Positions 38,597 to 48,281 of a stretch of 64,000 nucleotides of DNA are shown here, piece by piece. The stretch covers positions 1 through 64,000 of the forward strand of contig NZ_VZIZ01000007.1 of NCBI RefSeq assembly GCF_009812035.1, given 5' to 3'. The notes beneath the pieces are model-generated. The model was not told the DNA's origin. It saw only the letters and a list, made by a program, of their open reading frames with translations, and made no database searches. How positions within the stretch are numbered: position 1 is the first letter of the stretch; the number at the start of each line of letters is the position of its first letter. The translations under genes and the position numbers were made by a program. Origin of the DNA: Psychrobacter nivimaris (GTDB lineage Bacteria; Pseudomonadota; Gammaproteobacteria; Pseudomonadales; Moraxellaceae).

Positions 38597-39571
38597 TTAA
38601 TAAGTCGCGCTGTTGTCTTCAATGATGACCATATCAATGGTTTCATCTTTAGGTACGGCTTTTGGTGTTGCAGGCTTGCTAGGCTCGGCAGCAGCTGCTT
38701 GGGTGTTTGCAGTCGAACTGTTCTGACTTTCAGCAGGTTTGTTGATGGTTGGCGGCGGCGTAGGTTCAGTTGGACGAATTGGCTCAACTGGCGTTACGGT
38801 TCTTGGCTGACGGATTGGCTCAACTGGCGTTACAGTTCGTGGCTGACGGATTGGGGCTGTTTGAGTCGTATCGTTGTTCTGTGTTGCACGGCGCTCAGCA
38901 GCACGTTGGGCACGTTGCTCATCCATTGCAGTTTTAAAGACAGAACCTGCCATCACATCTGCAACAACAGTAATCAAAGCAGGTTGACCTGCAATACGCG
39001 TACGCACTTGACCGCCTTGGGTACCGACGATGTAAGTGAAAGCGTCATCAACGAGCATATTGTTATTGATACGGATATTGTCTTGCGCTAAACGTGATTG
39101 TAGACTTGGCTGATTATTGGCCGCTTGTACCTGACTGGCTTGATACAAGTCTTCACTTGGTAGCGTCATGCTGACACTTGCTTGACAAGTGGTCATGCCG
39201 TTCTCATTGGCTTGTTGCAAGATAGCAGCGTTTTGAACGTCAATGACAACGCCATTGGTTTTTTCGCTAACCACACCGTTTGCTAAACTGATTTCAGCAT
39301 CATTTGCATAATTGGCAGCCAATGACTGTGCTTGTTGGCTGAGCGTATTCTTTAGAGCTGACTTAAGGCGATCTTGCACCATAGGATCATCACAACTGAT
39401 CGCAGGCGCAACGCTATTTTCAGCATCGACCGTCTCTTGTTCTGTTAGCTCTGCCTGCTCAGTAGTGTCTTCTTTATCTGAGCGATCACAGCCTGCAAGC
39501 GCCAAACCACATACCAATCCAATCCCAGCAACTTTATGCCACTTGCTCAAACTTATATTTGCTACGCTCAT
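38597..39571 (-). CDS. Lipoprotein of unknown function
   Basis: A 324-aa protein with a lipoprotein signal: ALAGC, lipidated Cys28, followed by an acidic linker rich in Glu, Thr and Gln. The middle (about 60-210) looks like a globular domain with two Cys (SCDDPM and TTCQAS) that may form a disulfide. The C-terminal third is low complexity, with two near-identical copies of PIRQPRTVTPVE and a Pro/Thr/Ala-rich stretch. I do not recognise the family. It probably sits in the periplasm anchored to a membrane, possibly with the Pro-rich tail crossing peptidoglycan (inference). Confidence 0.75.
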   Translation of the reverse strand: MSVANISLSKWHKVAGIGLVCGLALAGCDRSDKEDTTEQAELTEQETVDAENSVAPAISCDDPMVQDRLKSALKNTLSQQAQSLAANYANDAEISLANGVVSEKTNGVVIDVQNAAILQQANENGMTTCQASVSMTLPSEDLYQASQVQAANNQPSLQSRLAQDNIRINNNMLVDDAFTYIVGTQGGQVRTRIAGQPALITVVADVMAGSVFKTAMDEQRAQRAAERRATQNNDTTQTAPIRQPRTVTPVEPIRQPRTVTPVEPIRPTEPTPPPTINKPAESQNSSTANTQAAAAEPSKPATPKAVPKDETIDMVIIEDNSATY

Positions 39572-39902
39572 ACTAACTCTACTCCCAATTTACAGGTTCG
39601 TACCGCCACTGACTGACAGTGTTCAACATTCAAATCGCAACGCTAGCTGCTACAGATATGAAAACCACATCATTATACGGTGTTTAAATCAAATGGTCAT
39701 TAGTGTAGCCCATGGATATACAAATAGTGCCCCTCATTGTGGAAAAAACCTGCATTTGGTTGCAAAAACATAACAAACATTCGCAGATTTGGACTCTAAA
39801 AAGTCATATTTAAAAAAGTACGGATTGCATCGCAGTTTTTGTTAGACGTCGTTGATATGACGCTATATGATTGGGCATAAAAACCATCAATAATCGGTGC
39901 AT
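39572..39902. other. 331-bp divergent intergenic region
   Basis: Between the lipoprotein and the GDPD gene, transcribed outward. I see no gene, hairpin or repeat of note. Confidence 0.5.
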
Positions 39903-40631
39903 ATGATAAATTTTAGAGATACGTTGTTATTAGGTCATCGAGGCGCACGCGGTGAGGCGTTAGAAAATACCTTTTCAGGCTTTCAATACTCTCAAAACCT
40001 CAAGTCAAGAGGCTTAGCAGGCATAGAATTTGATATACAACTAAACGCTGACGGTCACTTAATCGTATTCCATGATGACGATCTAGAGCGTATGTGCGGT
40101 CGGCAATCACGTATTGATCAGTTAAAACTGACTGAGATTCAGTGCCAATTGCAGTTTGGCCAACCTATTATGACATTGGCGAGCATGGCACCTGCGCTTA
40201 GCGGGTTTAACGTTATTGAGCTTGAAATTAAGACGCATAGCCGTACCAACTACGCGGTGTTGATTGCAGCGCTTCGGCAGGCATTTATTAATACACCTCT
40301 TGCCAGCTTACCAGTTGTGTTGACGAGCTTCGATGTCGAGTTACACAACCGTTTGCAACGTCACAGACTATTATCTCATATGCCTCGCGGCTTGCTTATT
40401 CGTACGCCAGAAGCGTTGGCAAGCGCGACCAATACCGCATTGCAACTTGGCTGTATTCAACTGGGCATTCATTATCCGCTTTTGACCCAAGCTGTCATCA
40501 AGCATAGCCACCGTTATGGATTGCCCGTAAGTGCTTGGACGGTTAATGATATTCCCACCATTGAGAAACTCATAAAATGGCAGACCGATGTCATCATTAC
40601 GGATTTTCCAAGTCATTTGCTGTTGCCTTAA
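39903..40631 (+). CDS. Glycerophosphodiester phosphodiesterase
   Basis: A 242-aa GDPD/UgpQ-type protein that hydrolyses glycerophosphodiesters to glycerol-3-phosphate and an alcohol. Motifs: GHRGARGEALENTFSGF (catalytic His and metal-site Glu/Asn), GIEFDIQLNADGHLIVFHDDDLERM, and the later VIELEIKTH. The C-terminal VSAWTVNDIPTIEKLI and VIITDFPSHLL are typical. No signal peptide, so it is cytoplasmic. The ATG at 39903 is used; an upstream GTG at 39897 is possible. The ribosome site is weak. Confidence 0.88.
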   Translation: MINFRDTLLLGHRGARGEALENTFSGFQYSQNLKSRGLAGIEFDIQLNADGHLIVFHDDDLERMCGRQSRIDQLKLTEIQCQLQFGQPIMTLASMAPALSGFNVIELEIKTHSRTNYAVLIAALRQAFINTPLASLPVVLTSFDVELHNRLQRHRLLSHMPRGLLIRTPEALASATNTALQLGCIQLGIHYPLLTQAVIKHSHRYGLPVSAWTVNDIPTIEKLIKWQTDVIITDFPSHLLLP

Positions 40632-40804
40632 TTGACTTATCCGTACTTTTTTGATATTTAATCAGTTTTTCGTTAAACGCATTCTTTCCTACATATCTAC
40701 CCTCCTTGTTACACTTCTCCTTCATGTCTGATAAGTCACTCATATTTTTGACCAATACATTCTATAATCCATACAAGTTATTGTTATTTAGCAATATTTT
40801 TATA

Positions 40805-40827
40805 GTGTATAAGTGTTCACTTTACAC
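40805..40827. promoter_or_regulatory. Possible operator upstream of the desaturase
   Basis: GTGTATAAGTG then TT then CACTTTACAC: an inverted repeat with one bulged base, ending 50 bp before the desaturase start, where a repressor site would be expected. TetR-type regulators such as DesT control desaturases in Pseudomonas. The match to any published box is not claimed. Confidence 0.4.
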
Positions 40828-40877
40828 GCATTTTAAGGTACTATGGTGGCTTAAATTAATACCGTTAGGGATATTAT

Positions 40878-42281
40878 ATGATTGCAAAAAAAGCACTTGG
40901 CTTACCGCTTAAAGGCTTACGTTTCGCTATCAAATCTGGTGACACGCTTGTAAAGACCGCCAGCACTCAAGTAACGCGTTTTAAAACTCGTTTTGATGAG
41001 AAAAAAGCGCAAATGGCGCTTGATGAGCAGCCTGTTGCCAAACGCAATTATGCGAAAGCTTCTGAGCAAGCGGATCTTTCTGCGCAAGAGCAAAGCATTG
41101 ATATGCGCGAGTTTGAATTTACCAAAGCACCGATCAACTGGATTCCAGCGACTATTTTGGTAGCGACGCCGATTGCTGCTGCTATCATTACGCCATGGTA
41201 CTTGTTCACTCATCAAGTGAGCGCACCTGTTTGGGGTGTATTTGGTGCCTTTATGGTATGGACTGGTATCAGTATTACGGCAGGTTACCATCGTCTAATG
41301 GCGCATCGTGCTTATAAGGCGCATCCAATTGTCAGAAACTTTTTATTGCTTGGTTCTACCCTAGCGGTACAGGGTTCTGCGTTTGACTGGGTTTCTGGAC
41401 ATCGTACTCATCATCGTCATGTAGATGATCGTTTAGATGACCCGTATTCAGCACAGCGTGGATTCTGGTTCAGTCATATTGGCTGGATGCTACGTAACTA
41501 CCCTAGCGGCAAGTTCGACTACAAAAACATTCCTGATTTGACTAAAGATAGAGTCTTACAGATTCAGCATAAATACTACGGTTTATGGGTAGTTGCCATG
41601 AACGTTGGTATGGTTGCCGCTATCGGTTGGTTGCTTGGGGATGTTTGGGGTACGTTGGTTATTGCAGGCCTACTACGTTTGGTATTGACGCATCACTTTA
41701 CGTTCTTTATCAACTCGTTCTGTCATATGTTTGGTACACGTCCTTATACGGATACCAACAGTGCTCGTGATAACTTCTTCTTGGCTATCTTTACGTGGGG
41801 TGAGGGTTATCATAACTACCATCACTTCTTCCAATACGACTATCGTAATGGCGTGAAATGGTGGCAATATGACCCAACCAAATGGTTAATTGCTGGTTTA
41901 TCAAAACTTGGTTTAACCTCTGAGCTGCGTACTGTTGATGATACGACTATCAAACATGCAGAAGTACAAATGCAGTTTAAGAAGGCTCAGCAGCAAATCG
42001 ATACAGCAGCAGTAAGTGGCATTGATCTTCCTCATGCGATGAAGAGCTTCCAAGACCGTATTAAGTTTGAATATGATGCCTTTACGCAGACTGTTGAAGA
42101 ATGGCAAGCGCTAAAAGCAAAAACTATCGAGCTTAAGAAAACAGAGTTTGCTGATCGTTTGCATGAAGTTGATGATAAGTTAAAGCATGATTATGCCAAA
42201 ATCGAACAGAAAATCCTTGAGCATAACAGCAATCTAAAAACTGCCTTCCGCTCTATCGGTGCAAACGAAAAAGCGGCTTAA
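40878..42281 (+). CDS. Acyl-CoA/acyl-lipid delta-9-type fatty acid desaturase
   Basis: A 467-aa membrane di-iron desaturase introducing a double bond into saturated acyl chains, central to membrane fluidity in the cold. Three histidine clusters: HRLMAH, HRTHH (GHRTHHRHVDD) and HNYHH (GEGYHNYHHFFQYD). Four hydrophobic segments surround them. There are extra regions: about 80 charged N-terminal residues and a C-terminal tail of about 110 residues rich in Lys, Glu and Ala that looks like a coiled coil (KHAEVQMQFKKAQQQID onward). TTAGGGATAT precedes the ATG. A terminator follows. Confidence 0.9.
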   Translation: MIAKKALGLPLKGLRFAIKSGDTLVKTASTQVTRFKTRFDEKKAQMALDEQPVAKRNYAKASEQADLSAQEQSIDMREFEFTKAPINWIPATILVATPIAAAIITPWYLFTHQVSAPVWGVFGAFMVWTGISITAGYHRLMAHRAYKAHPIVRNFLLLGSTLAVQGSAFDWVSGHRTHHRHVDDRLDDPYSAQRGFWFSHIGWMLRNYPSGKFDYKNIPDLTKDRVLQIQHKYYGLWVVAMNVGMVAAIGWLLGDVWGTLVIAGLLRLVLTHHFTFFINSFCHMFGTRPYTDTNSARDNFFLAIFTWGEGYHNYHHFFQYDYRNGVKWWQYDPTKWLIAGLSKLGLTSELRTVDDTTIKHAEVQMQFKKAQQQIDTAAVSGIDLPHAMKSFQDRIKFEYDAFTQTVEEWQALKAKTIELKKTEFADRLHEVDDKLKHDYAKIEQKILEHNSNLKTAFRSIGANEKAA

Positions 42282-42616
42282 TTAATCTCTGATTTGTTTT
42301 ATAATTTTGAAGCTTCTCCATCCCCCTATCCGTCCTAGATAGGGGGATTTTTTTGCTTATAATTTATCGCTTATGTCATTCCAGCTACTTCTAATAATTT
42401 TATTATCATAATAAATGGTCAAATACATCGGCTAAACTGTGACGACCTGTAATCTAAAAACAATAAAAATCTCGTCCACTAGAATCAATTGATTGAGGAC
42501 AGATAATTTTATTTTTTGGATAGATATTACAAGAGACGGACAGAGTGCAACGATGACATATGAGAGCTATGCTATAGTGACATTCTCACTTTTATATTTT
42601 AATGGAAACGGCCTGT
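42282..42616. other. 335-bp intergenic region
   Basis: It holds the terminator at 42320 and an AT-rich stretch before selO. No other structure was recognised. Confidence 0.5.
42320..42355 (+). terminator. Desaturase terminator
   Basis: ATCCCCCTATC/GATAGGGGGAT, a perfect 11-bp GC-rich stem with a 7-base loop, followed by seven T. Confidence 0.95.
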
Positions 42617-44083
42617 ATGCGTTATCAAAACACTTACGTCAACCTAGACACGCGCCTTTATCATGAGCAGCCACCGACGCCACTAGACAATCCTCGTGCC
42701 GGTCACTTCAATACCCAAGTTGCACAGCAGCTTGGCTGGATAGAAGATAAAGAGTTGATGACCAACTGGGTTGAGATCGTAAGTGGCCAATACGTGCCAG
42801 CGAGTTTTAAACCATTAGCCATGGCGTATGCAGGTCATCAGTTTGGACAATGGGCAGGACAGTTGGGCGATGGGCGCGGATTACTCATGGCACAAGTACT
42901 TGATAATGATGATCAACCACAAGACTTGCACCTCAAAGGAGTTGGTCTCACACCTTACTCACGCATGGGTGATGGACGCGCGGTGCTGCGCAGTACCATT
43001 CGAGAGTATCTCTGTGGTCATGCACTCACAAAGCTTGGCATACCATCGTCTAATGCCTTAGGTTTTGTGGTCTCTGATACACGGGTGCGCCGTGAGCGCA
43101 TCGAAACAGGTGCGGCATTGATGCGTGTCGCTGACAGCCATATCCGCCTTGGTCATGTTGAATGGATTGCAAGCTTTGCACCTGACCTGCTCGATACATT
43201 TACTGATTATATGATTGATACTTATTATCCAGAGTACCGTGATAGCGACGCACCTGTAGCGGCATTTTTGACAGCAGTCGTTGAGCGCACAGCTCGGATG
43301 ATTGCGGACTGGCAATTGATTGGTTTTGCACATGGTGTGATGAATACAGACAATCTCTCTATCACGGGTAGCACGCTGGACTTCGGGCCGTTTGGCTTTA
43401 TGGAGCGCTTCAATCCTGCATGGATTAATAATCACTCTGACCATACGGGTCGTTATGCTTATCAGAATCAACCTGCTATCGGACATTGGAACCTAAACGT
43501 TTGGCTGCCACACTTTATGCGCCTAGAAGGCGTTACACGTGAGACGCTCGCTGATTGTTTAGCGCCTTATGAAGCAACCTTTATGCAGCACTATCAGCAA
43601 GGTCTGTGCCGTAAGCTTGGCTTACCGCATCAAAGAGAAAGCCTCGGCTTGGCCTTTGAATGGTTGACGCTATTAGAAGACAACTTGCTCGACTATACCA
43701 ATAGCTTTCGCGCCCTACTCGGTTTGGTCGCACCAGCAGATCATCCTTATGAGCAAAAGCTGTTGGCTACTATGACCACTGAATTAAGCAGCGATGCGCA
43801 ACAAGTATGGCAAGACTGGTCAGCACGTTATCTGGCACAGATTGAGCAGCTACCACTTGAGCAGGCAGTCAACGACATGCAGACCAACAATCCTGTTTAT
43901 GTCCTTCGTAATAGCATGGCGCAGCGTGCAATTACTGCCGCAGACCAAGGTCAGTTTGAAGAAGTTGATCGAGTGTTTCGCTTATTAGCCAATCCTTATA
44001 GCGTGCAAGATATCGCTAATGATTTAGATAGCAGTGCGCCTGCACCGGATACACCGCAAGTGCCTATTAGTTGCTCGTCTTAG
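42617..44083 (+). CDS. selO: Protein adenylyltransferase SelO (YdiU)
   Basis: A 488-aa pseudokinase that transfers AMP to target proteins. The kinase-like fold has flipped ATP: FGQWAGQLGDGRGLLMAQ (glycine-rich loop), LHLKGVGLTPYSRMGDGRAVLRSTIREYL, HGVMNTDNLSITG (catalytic-loop equivalent) and LDFGPFGFMERFNP (metal Asp). The protein ends in ISCSS. A terminal C-S-S is the bacterial counterpart of the Sec-S-S end of animal SelO, important for redox control in that family. I take the ATG at 42617; one at 42602 is possible. Roles in oxidative stress are known for E. coli SelO. Confidence 0.92.
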   Translation: MRYQNTYVNLDTRLYHEQPPTPLDNPRAGHFNTQVAQQLGWIEDKELMTNWVEIVSGQYVPASFKPLAMAYAGHQFGQWAGQLGDGRGLLMAQVLDNDDQPQDLHLKGVGLTPYSRMGDGRAVLRSTIREYLCGHALTKLGIPSSNALGFVVSDTRVRRERIETGAALMRVADSHIRLGHVEWIASFAPDLLDTFTDYMIDTYYPEYRDSDAPVAAFLTAVVERTARMIADWQLIGFAHGVMNTDNLSITGSTLDFGPFGFMERFNPAWINNHSDHTGRYAYQNQPAIGHWNLNVWLPHFMRLEGVTRETLADCLAPYEATFMQHYQQGLCRKLGLPHQRESLGLAFEWLTLLEDNLLDYTNSFRALLGLVAPADHPYEQKLLATMTTELSSDAQQVWQDWSARYLAQIEQLPLEQAVNDMQTNNPVYVLRNSMAQRAITAADQGQFEEVDRVFRLLANPYSVQDIANDLDSSAPAPDTPQVPISCSS

Positions 44084-44116
44084 TAGCTGCTCATCTTAGT
44101 AGTTGCCCGTCTTAAC
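44069..44116 (+). repeat. Tandem repeat, three 16-bp units
   Basis: AGTTGCTCGTCTTAGT is followed by two degenerate copies. The first unit includes the end of selO and its stop codon. It is a short local duplication, perhaps by slippage. Confidence 0.7.
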
Positions 44117-44453
44117 ACCTTTCAATTCTGTAATATTTTGAAATATTATGAAATTAAGGTTGATATTTAGACGCATTTTTTGGCATTATCAACGAGATAA
44201 ATAACGAATATCATTTTATTATATTATTCGCACAATTCACCGTTGTTGACTAGGCAGTGAATTGGCAATAATGCTAGAATGAATATTTTAGCTAGTTTGC
44301 TTTTTTGACCTGATCTTTGATCGTCGACCATGATTCTGATGGTCGTGAGTCGTTTAACGTTTTTAACCCTTTCAGTTATTATCATTCAATGATTTTTGGA
44401 GGGTTAGACGTTGTTTTTTATCACCATTTAATTTATTCCAATTTATTCCAACC
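44084..44453. other. 370-bp intergenic region before maeB
   Basis: Besides the tandem repeat at its left edge, it contains a hairpin CGACCAT/ATGGTCG (44325-44331 with 44339-44345) without a T-run and then a long leader for maeB. No gene seen. Confidence 0.5.
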
Positions 44454-46784
44454 ATGGCAATTATTATGAATGACGATACCACTTCGAATACGGATAACCT
44501 CAGTACAGAAAAAGAGCAGTTTGAACAAGCTGCCTTACATTACCATGAGTTTCCACGCCCAGGTAAAATTTCGGTAACTCCTACTAAGCAGCTAGCCAAC
44601 CAACGTGATTTAGCACTCGCCTACTCTCCAGGCGTTGCTGTACCTTGTCTTGAGATCCAAAGAGATCCAAAACTTGCGTCCAAATACACGGCACGTAACA
44701 ACCTAGTTGGTGTTATCACTAACGGTACTGCTGTATTGGGTCTAGGTAATATCGGTCCATTGGCATCGAAGCCAGTTATGGAAGGTAAAGGCGTTCTATT
44801 TAAGAAGTTCGCAGGTATCGACGTTTTTGATATTGAAATTGCTCAAAATGATCCAGACAAATTTATCGAAGCGGTTGCCTCGCTTGAGCCTACCTTTGGT
44901 GGTATCAACTTAGAAGACATCAAAGCACCAGAATGTTTCAAAATCGAGCGCGTATTACGTGAGCGCATGAACATTCCTGTGTTCCATGATGATCAACATG
45001 GGACGTCAATCATTGTTGCTGCAGCCATGCTAAATGCTTTGTTGATTACTGGCAAAAAAATCGAAGAGATTAAAATTGTTTGTTCAGGCGCAGGCGCAGC
45101 AGCCATTTCTTGCCTAGATATCATCTGCGCACTTGGCGTTAATAAGAACAACATTATTGTTTCAGATTCACGCGGTATCATCAGTACTAGCCGTGAAAAC
45201 CTTGATGAAACCAAACAGCGTTATGCTCGTGATATCACGGCTACTTCTATCGAAGAAGTCATGGACGATGTCGATATGTTCCTAGGCTTATCAATGCCAG
45301 GTACACTATCAGAAGATATGGTTCGCCGTATGGCAAAAGACCCTATCGTCTTTGCACTTGCCAACCCAACACCTGAAATCATGCCAGAATTGGCCCATGC
45401 GGTACGTCCAGACGTCATCATGGCAACTGGTCGTTCAGACTATCCAAACCAAGTAAACAACGCGCTATGTTTCCCGTATATCTTCCGCGGCGCATTGGAT
45501 GTTGGTGCAACCACTGTTAACGAAGAGATGAAAGTTGCCTGCGTAAAAGCAATCGCTGCGATGGCACACGTTGAAGCTACTCCAACTACTAGCGCTAGAA
45601 ACATCGAAAAGATGCAGAGCTTTGGTCGTGACTACTTAATTCCAGGCCCTCTAGAGCCAAATCTAATCATTGAAATCGCATCAGCTGTGGCCAAAGCAGC
45701 GATGGATTCAGGCGTTGCCACGCTACCTATCGATGACATGCAAGCCTATCGTCAGCGTCTGTCTGAGTTTGTTTATAACTCTGCGTTTGTGATGAAGCCA
45801 ATCTTTGCTCGTGCTAAAGCCGATCCAAAACGTATTGTGTACTGTGAAGGTGAAGACAACAACATCTTGCTTGCTGTGCAAGTCGTCGTTGATGAGAAGC
45901 TAGCACAACCTATCTTGGTTGGTCGCCCTTCAGTTATCGAAGCCAATATCAAAAAGCTAGGCCTACGTCTAAAAGCTGGCGAGAACATTACCATCGTCAA
46001 CGTTGATGATGATCCTCGCTACAAAGACTACTGGCAGGGCTACTACGAGAAGAACAAACGCCGCGGTGTAAGCATTGAGCTTGCGCGTCGTGATGTTCGC
46101 CGTAAGACGACTTTGATTGGTTCTTTGCTGGTCGAAAACGGTGCAGCAGATGGCATGGTATGTGGTACCTTTGGCCATTACCAATTGCATCTAAAATACG
46201 TTGAAAGCGTCATTGGCAAAAAACAAGGTATGAACGACTTCTATGCAATGAATGCGGTACTCATGCAAGATCGTAATATCTTTATCGCCGATACCTATGT
46301 CCATGAAGACCCAACGGCTGAACAATTGGCTGAAATGACTGTCCTGGCAACGGATCAGTTACGTCGCTTTGGTATCACGCCACGCGTCGCGCTAGTGTCT
46401 CATTCTAATTTTGGTGCTTCAGATCGTGCCAGCGCTGTCAAAATGCGTAAGGTTCATGAGCTATTGACCAATATGAACGTCGACTTTGAGTTTGAAGGCG
46501 AAATGCAAGGTGATGCCGCGCTTAACGAAAATATTCGTCTAAACGATATGCCATCAAGCCCATTGAAAGGTGCAGCGAACCTGCTTATCTTGCCAACCCT
46601 TGATGCCTCAAACATCGCTTTCAACCTGCTTAAAACAGCGACTGGCAGTGCTTCTATTGGCCCTATCCTATTAGGTACTAATAAGCCGGTACACATTTTG
46701 ACGCCATCAGCGACAGCACGTGGTATCGTCAATATGACTGCATTGACCGTCACTGAAGCGCAAGACCTAGAAAACGAAAAATAG
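44454..46784 (+). CDS. maeB: NADP-dependent malic enzyme with phosphotransacetylase-like domain
   Basis: A 776-aa fusion typical of MaeB. The N-terminal malic domain (about 25-175) has [15 protein letters not shown] and the catalytic [15 protein letters not shown] and [11 protein letters not shown]. The NAD(P)-binding domain (about 175-400) has [13 protein letters not shown]. The C-terminal phosphotransacetylase-like domain is at about 440-770. It decarboxylates malate to pyruvate and supplies NADPH. In MaeB the PTA-like domain is regulatory and binds acetyl-CoA. The start may be 4 codons later (ATG 44466); no strong ribosome site. Confidence 0.95.
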   Translation: MAIIMNDDTTSNTDNLSTEKEQFEQAALHYHEFPRPGKISVTPTKQLANQRDLALAYSPGVAVPCLEIQRDPKLASKYTARNNLVGVITNGTAVLGLGNIGPLASKPVMEGKGVLFKKFAGIDVFDIEIAQNDPDKFIEAVASLEPTFGGINLEDIKAPECFKIERVLRERMNIPVFHDDQHGTSIIVAAAMLNALLITGKKIEEIKIVCSGAGAAAISCLDIICALGVNKNNIIVSDSRGIISTSRENLDETKQRYARDITATSIEEVMDDVDMFLGLSMPGTLSEDMVRRMAKDPIVFALANPTPEIMPELAHAVRPDVIMATGRSDYPNQVNNALCFPYIFRGALDVGATTVNEEMKVACVKAIAAMAHVEATPTTSARNIEKMQSFGRDYLIPGPLEPNLIIEIASAVAKAAMDSGVATLPIDDMQAYRQRLSEFVYNSAFVMKPIFARAKADPKRIVYCEGEDNNILLAVQVVVDEKLAQPILVGRPSVIEANIKKLGLRLKAGENITIVNVDDDPRYKDYWQGYYEKNKRRGVSIELARRDVRRKTTLIGSLLVENGAADGMVCGTFGHYQLHLKYVESVIGKKQGMNDFYAMNAVLMQDRNIFIADTYVHEDPTAEQLAEMTVLATDQLRRFGITPRVALVSHSNFGASDRASAVKMRKVHELLTNMNVDFEFEGEMQGDAALNENIRLNDMPSSPLKGAANLLILPTLDASNIAFNLLKTATGSASIGPILLGTNKPVHILTPSATARGIVNMTALTVTEAQDLENEK

Positions 46785-46814
46785 TCATATATCATACCCA
46801 GTATGAATGCACTG

Positions 46815-46920
46815 TAGTCGGTTCAAGTTAATTTGGATGCAAGGAAGCCGAGTGAAAGTACTACAAATAGTAGACTGAGCGAGGCTGACACCCTACCCAA
46901 TTTATAAAGGATTGACCATA
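46815..46920 (+). repeat. Palindromic intergenic repeat, copy 2
   Basis: About 106 bp, matching the reverse complement of 12842-12947 over its full length. It begins TAGTCGGTTCAAG and ends with the complement of TATGGTCAATCC, and can fold into a hairpin. Non-coding, located after maeB and directly before a strong terminator. Confidence 0.8.
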
Positions 46921-46923
46921 TTA

Positions 46924-46958
46924 AGAAGGGCTCTGTCATCCATTGACAGAGCCCTTCT
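46924..46958 (+). terminator. maeB hairpin (terminator)
   Basis: AGAAGGGCTCTGTCA/TGACAGAGCCCTTCT, a perfect 15-bp stem with a 5-base loop. No T-run follows (GCTATAC), so it may act only partly as an intrinsic terminator or mainly stabilise the 3' end. Confidence 0.7.
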
Positions 46959-47062
46959 GCTATACTAAAACCAGTCAATGCAACTTATAAAGCATTGGCT
47001 GTTTTTTTGATTTATAGAAATTGGGCTAGTGATATAAAGCTCAATAATAATAAGAGGCTTTT

Positions 47063-48241
47063 ATGCAAATTTACCTTGTGGGCGGCGCTGTACGCGATCG
47101 ACTGCTTAAGCGTCCTATCAAGGACAAGGACTTTGTCGTCGTTGGCGCTACTGTTACAGAGATGATTGATGCTGGGTTTCAACAAGTGGGCGCTGACTTT
47201 CCTGTGTTTTTGCATCCGACCAGTCATGAAGAGTATGCGTTGGCACGTACAGAGCGCAAGCAAGGCTCAGGCTACAAAGGTTTTAGCGTACATGCCAGCC
47301 CTGATATTAGTCTAGAGGATGATTTGCGCCGTCGTGATTTAACCATCAACGCGATGGCAATCGAAGTTACCAGCTTAACCGATGATACCCCTATTGACGG
47401 ACAGGTCATCGACTACTATGGCGGACTGCAAGACTTAGAAAGCAAGACATTACGTCATGTATCTAATGCTTTTAGCGAAGACCCATTACGTGTACTTCGA
47501 ACAGTGCGTTTCTATAGCCGTTACTACGATTTGGGGTTCAGCATCGCGGATGACACTTTAACACTGATGCGTCAATTGGTCGATACAGGAGAGCTGGCTC
47601 ATTTGAGTGCCGAGCGTATCTGGCAAGAATCAAGCCGTGCGACTATGCAACTATCACCGCAAGTCTATTGGCAAAAACTGTTTGAAATTGGTGCATTCAT
47701 AGAGTATTTCGCGCCTTTGCATCATGCTTGGGACAATGTCCAAATAAGAGAAACAGTGCAGACTGCGTTATACTTTGCAGGACAGATGCGTTTGAATTTA
47801 TCACAGCGTTGGGCGCTACTAATGACTAGCCTGTCTTCATCATTATTTAATAGCGAAAACTCTGAGTCTACCTCTAACGTATCAACCGCTATAAAAAATA
47901 TTAGCGGTATCGGTAATAAAGCCAAAGTCCCAAAAGCACATACTCAGTTCGCGACTTTATTCGTTCAGCAAGCTGAAAAACTAAGCACAATAAACAACCT
48001 AAATGCGGCTGAAAAAATTGATCTAATCCAAGCCTGCGGTGCGCATAAAGAGCCTGACAAGCTCTCTCAACTGCTAGTGTGCAGTCATGTGTTACAGCTA
48101 GCAACACAGCATTGCCAAATGATGTTGGCACTAAACAGCTTTCACGCTGTCAGCATGACTGACATTGCGCCAGATCTCAAAGGCCCCGCTATTGGTGCAG
48201 CCTTACGCCAAAGCAGGATTGAACACTTGCAAGTACAATAA
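47063..48241 (+). CDS. cca: CCA-adding tRNA nucleotidyltransferase
   Basis: A 392-aa class II enzyme that adds or repairs the 3' CCA of tRNA. The N-terminal nucleotidyltransferase head has YLVGGAVRDRLL and DKDFVVVGA (metal DxD), then EYALARTERK, SLEDDLRRRDLTINAMA and EDPLRVLRTVRFYSRY. These are canonical for residues 1-170. The C-terminal half lacks the HD phosphohydrolase motif of the E. coli enzyme: where the HD Asp/His would be, the sequence reads WALLMTSLSSSLF. A loose, Ser/Asn-rich linker around 270-295 breaks the domain. Nucleotide-adding activity should be intact, but phosphatase activity is doubtful. Confidence 0.9.
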   Translation: MQIYLVGGAVRDRLLKRPIKDKDFVVVGATVTEMIDAGFQQVGADFPVFLHPTSHEEYALARTERKQGSGYKGFSVHASPDISLEDDLRRRDLTINAMAIEVTSLTDDTPIDGQVIDYYGGLQDLESKTLRHVSNAFSEDPLRVLRTVRFYSRYYDLGFSIADDTLTLMRQLVDTGELAHLSAERIWQESSRATMQLSPQVYWQKLFEIGAFIEYFAPLHHAWDNVQIRETVQTALYFAGQMRLNLSQRWALLMTSLSSSLFNSENSESTSNVSTAIKNISGIGNKAKVPKAHTQFATLFVQQAEKLSTINNLNAAEKIDLIQACGAHKEPDKLSQLLVCSHVLQLATQHCQMMLALNSFHAVSMTDIAPDLKGPAIGAALRQSRIEHLQVQ

Positions 48242-48281
48242 CGATATAGACAAGGGCCCTAGAGAAAAAAGTAGTATTGCT

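Noticed and set aside
40706-40912. 68-codon frame before the desaturase
   Set aside because: It overlaps the desaturase start and the operator-like palindrome; AT-rich chance frame.
48165-48281. 39-residue N-terminal extension of the SDR protein
   Set aside because: It overlaps the end of cca and the family begins near the ATG at 48282.
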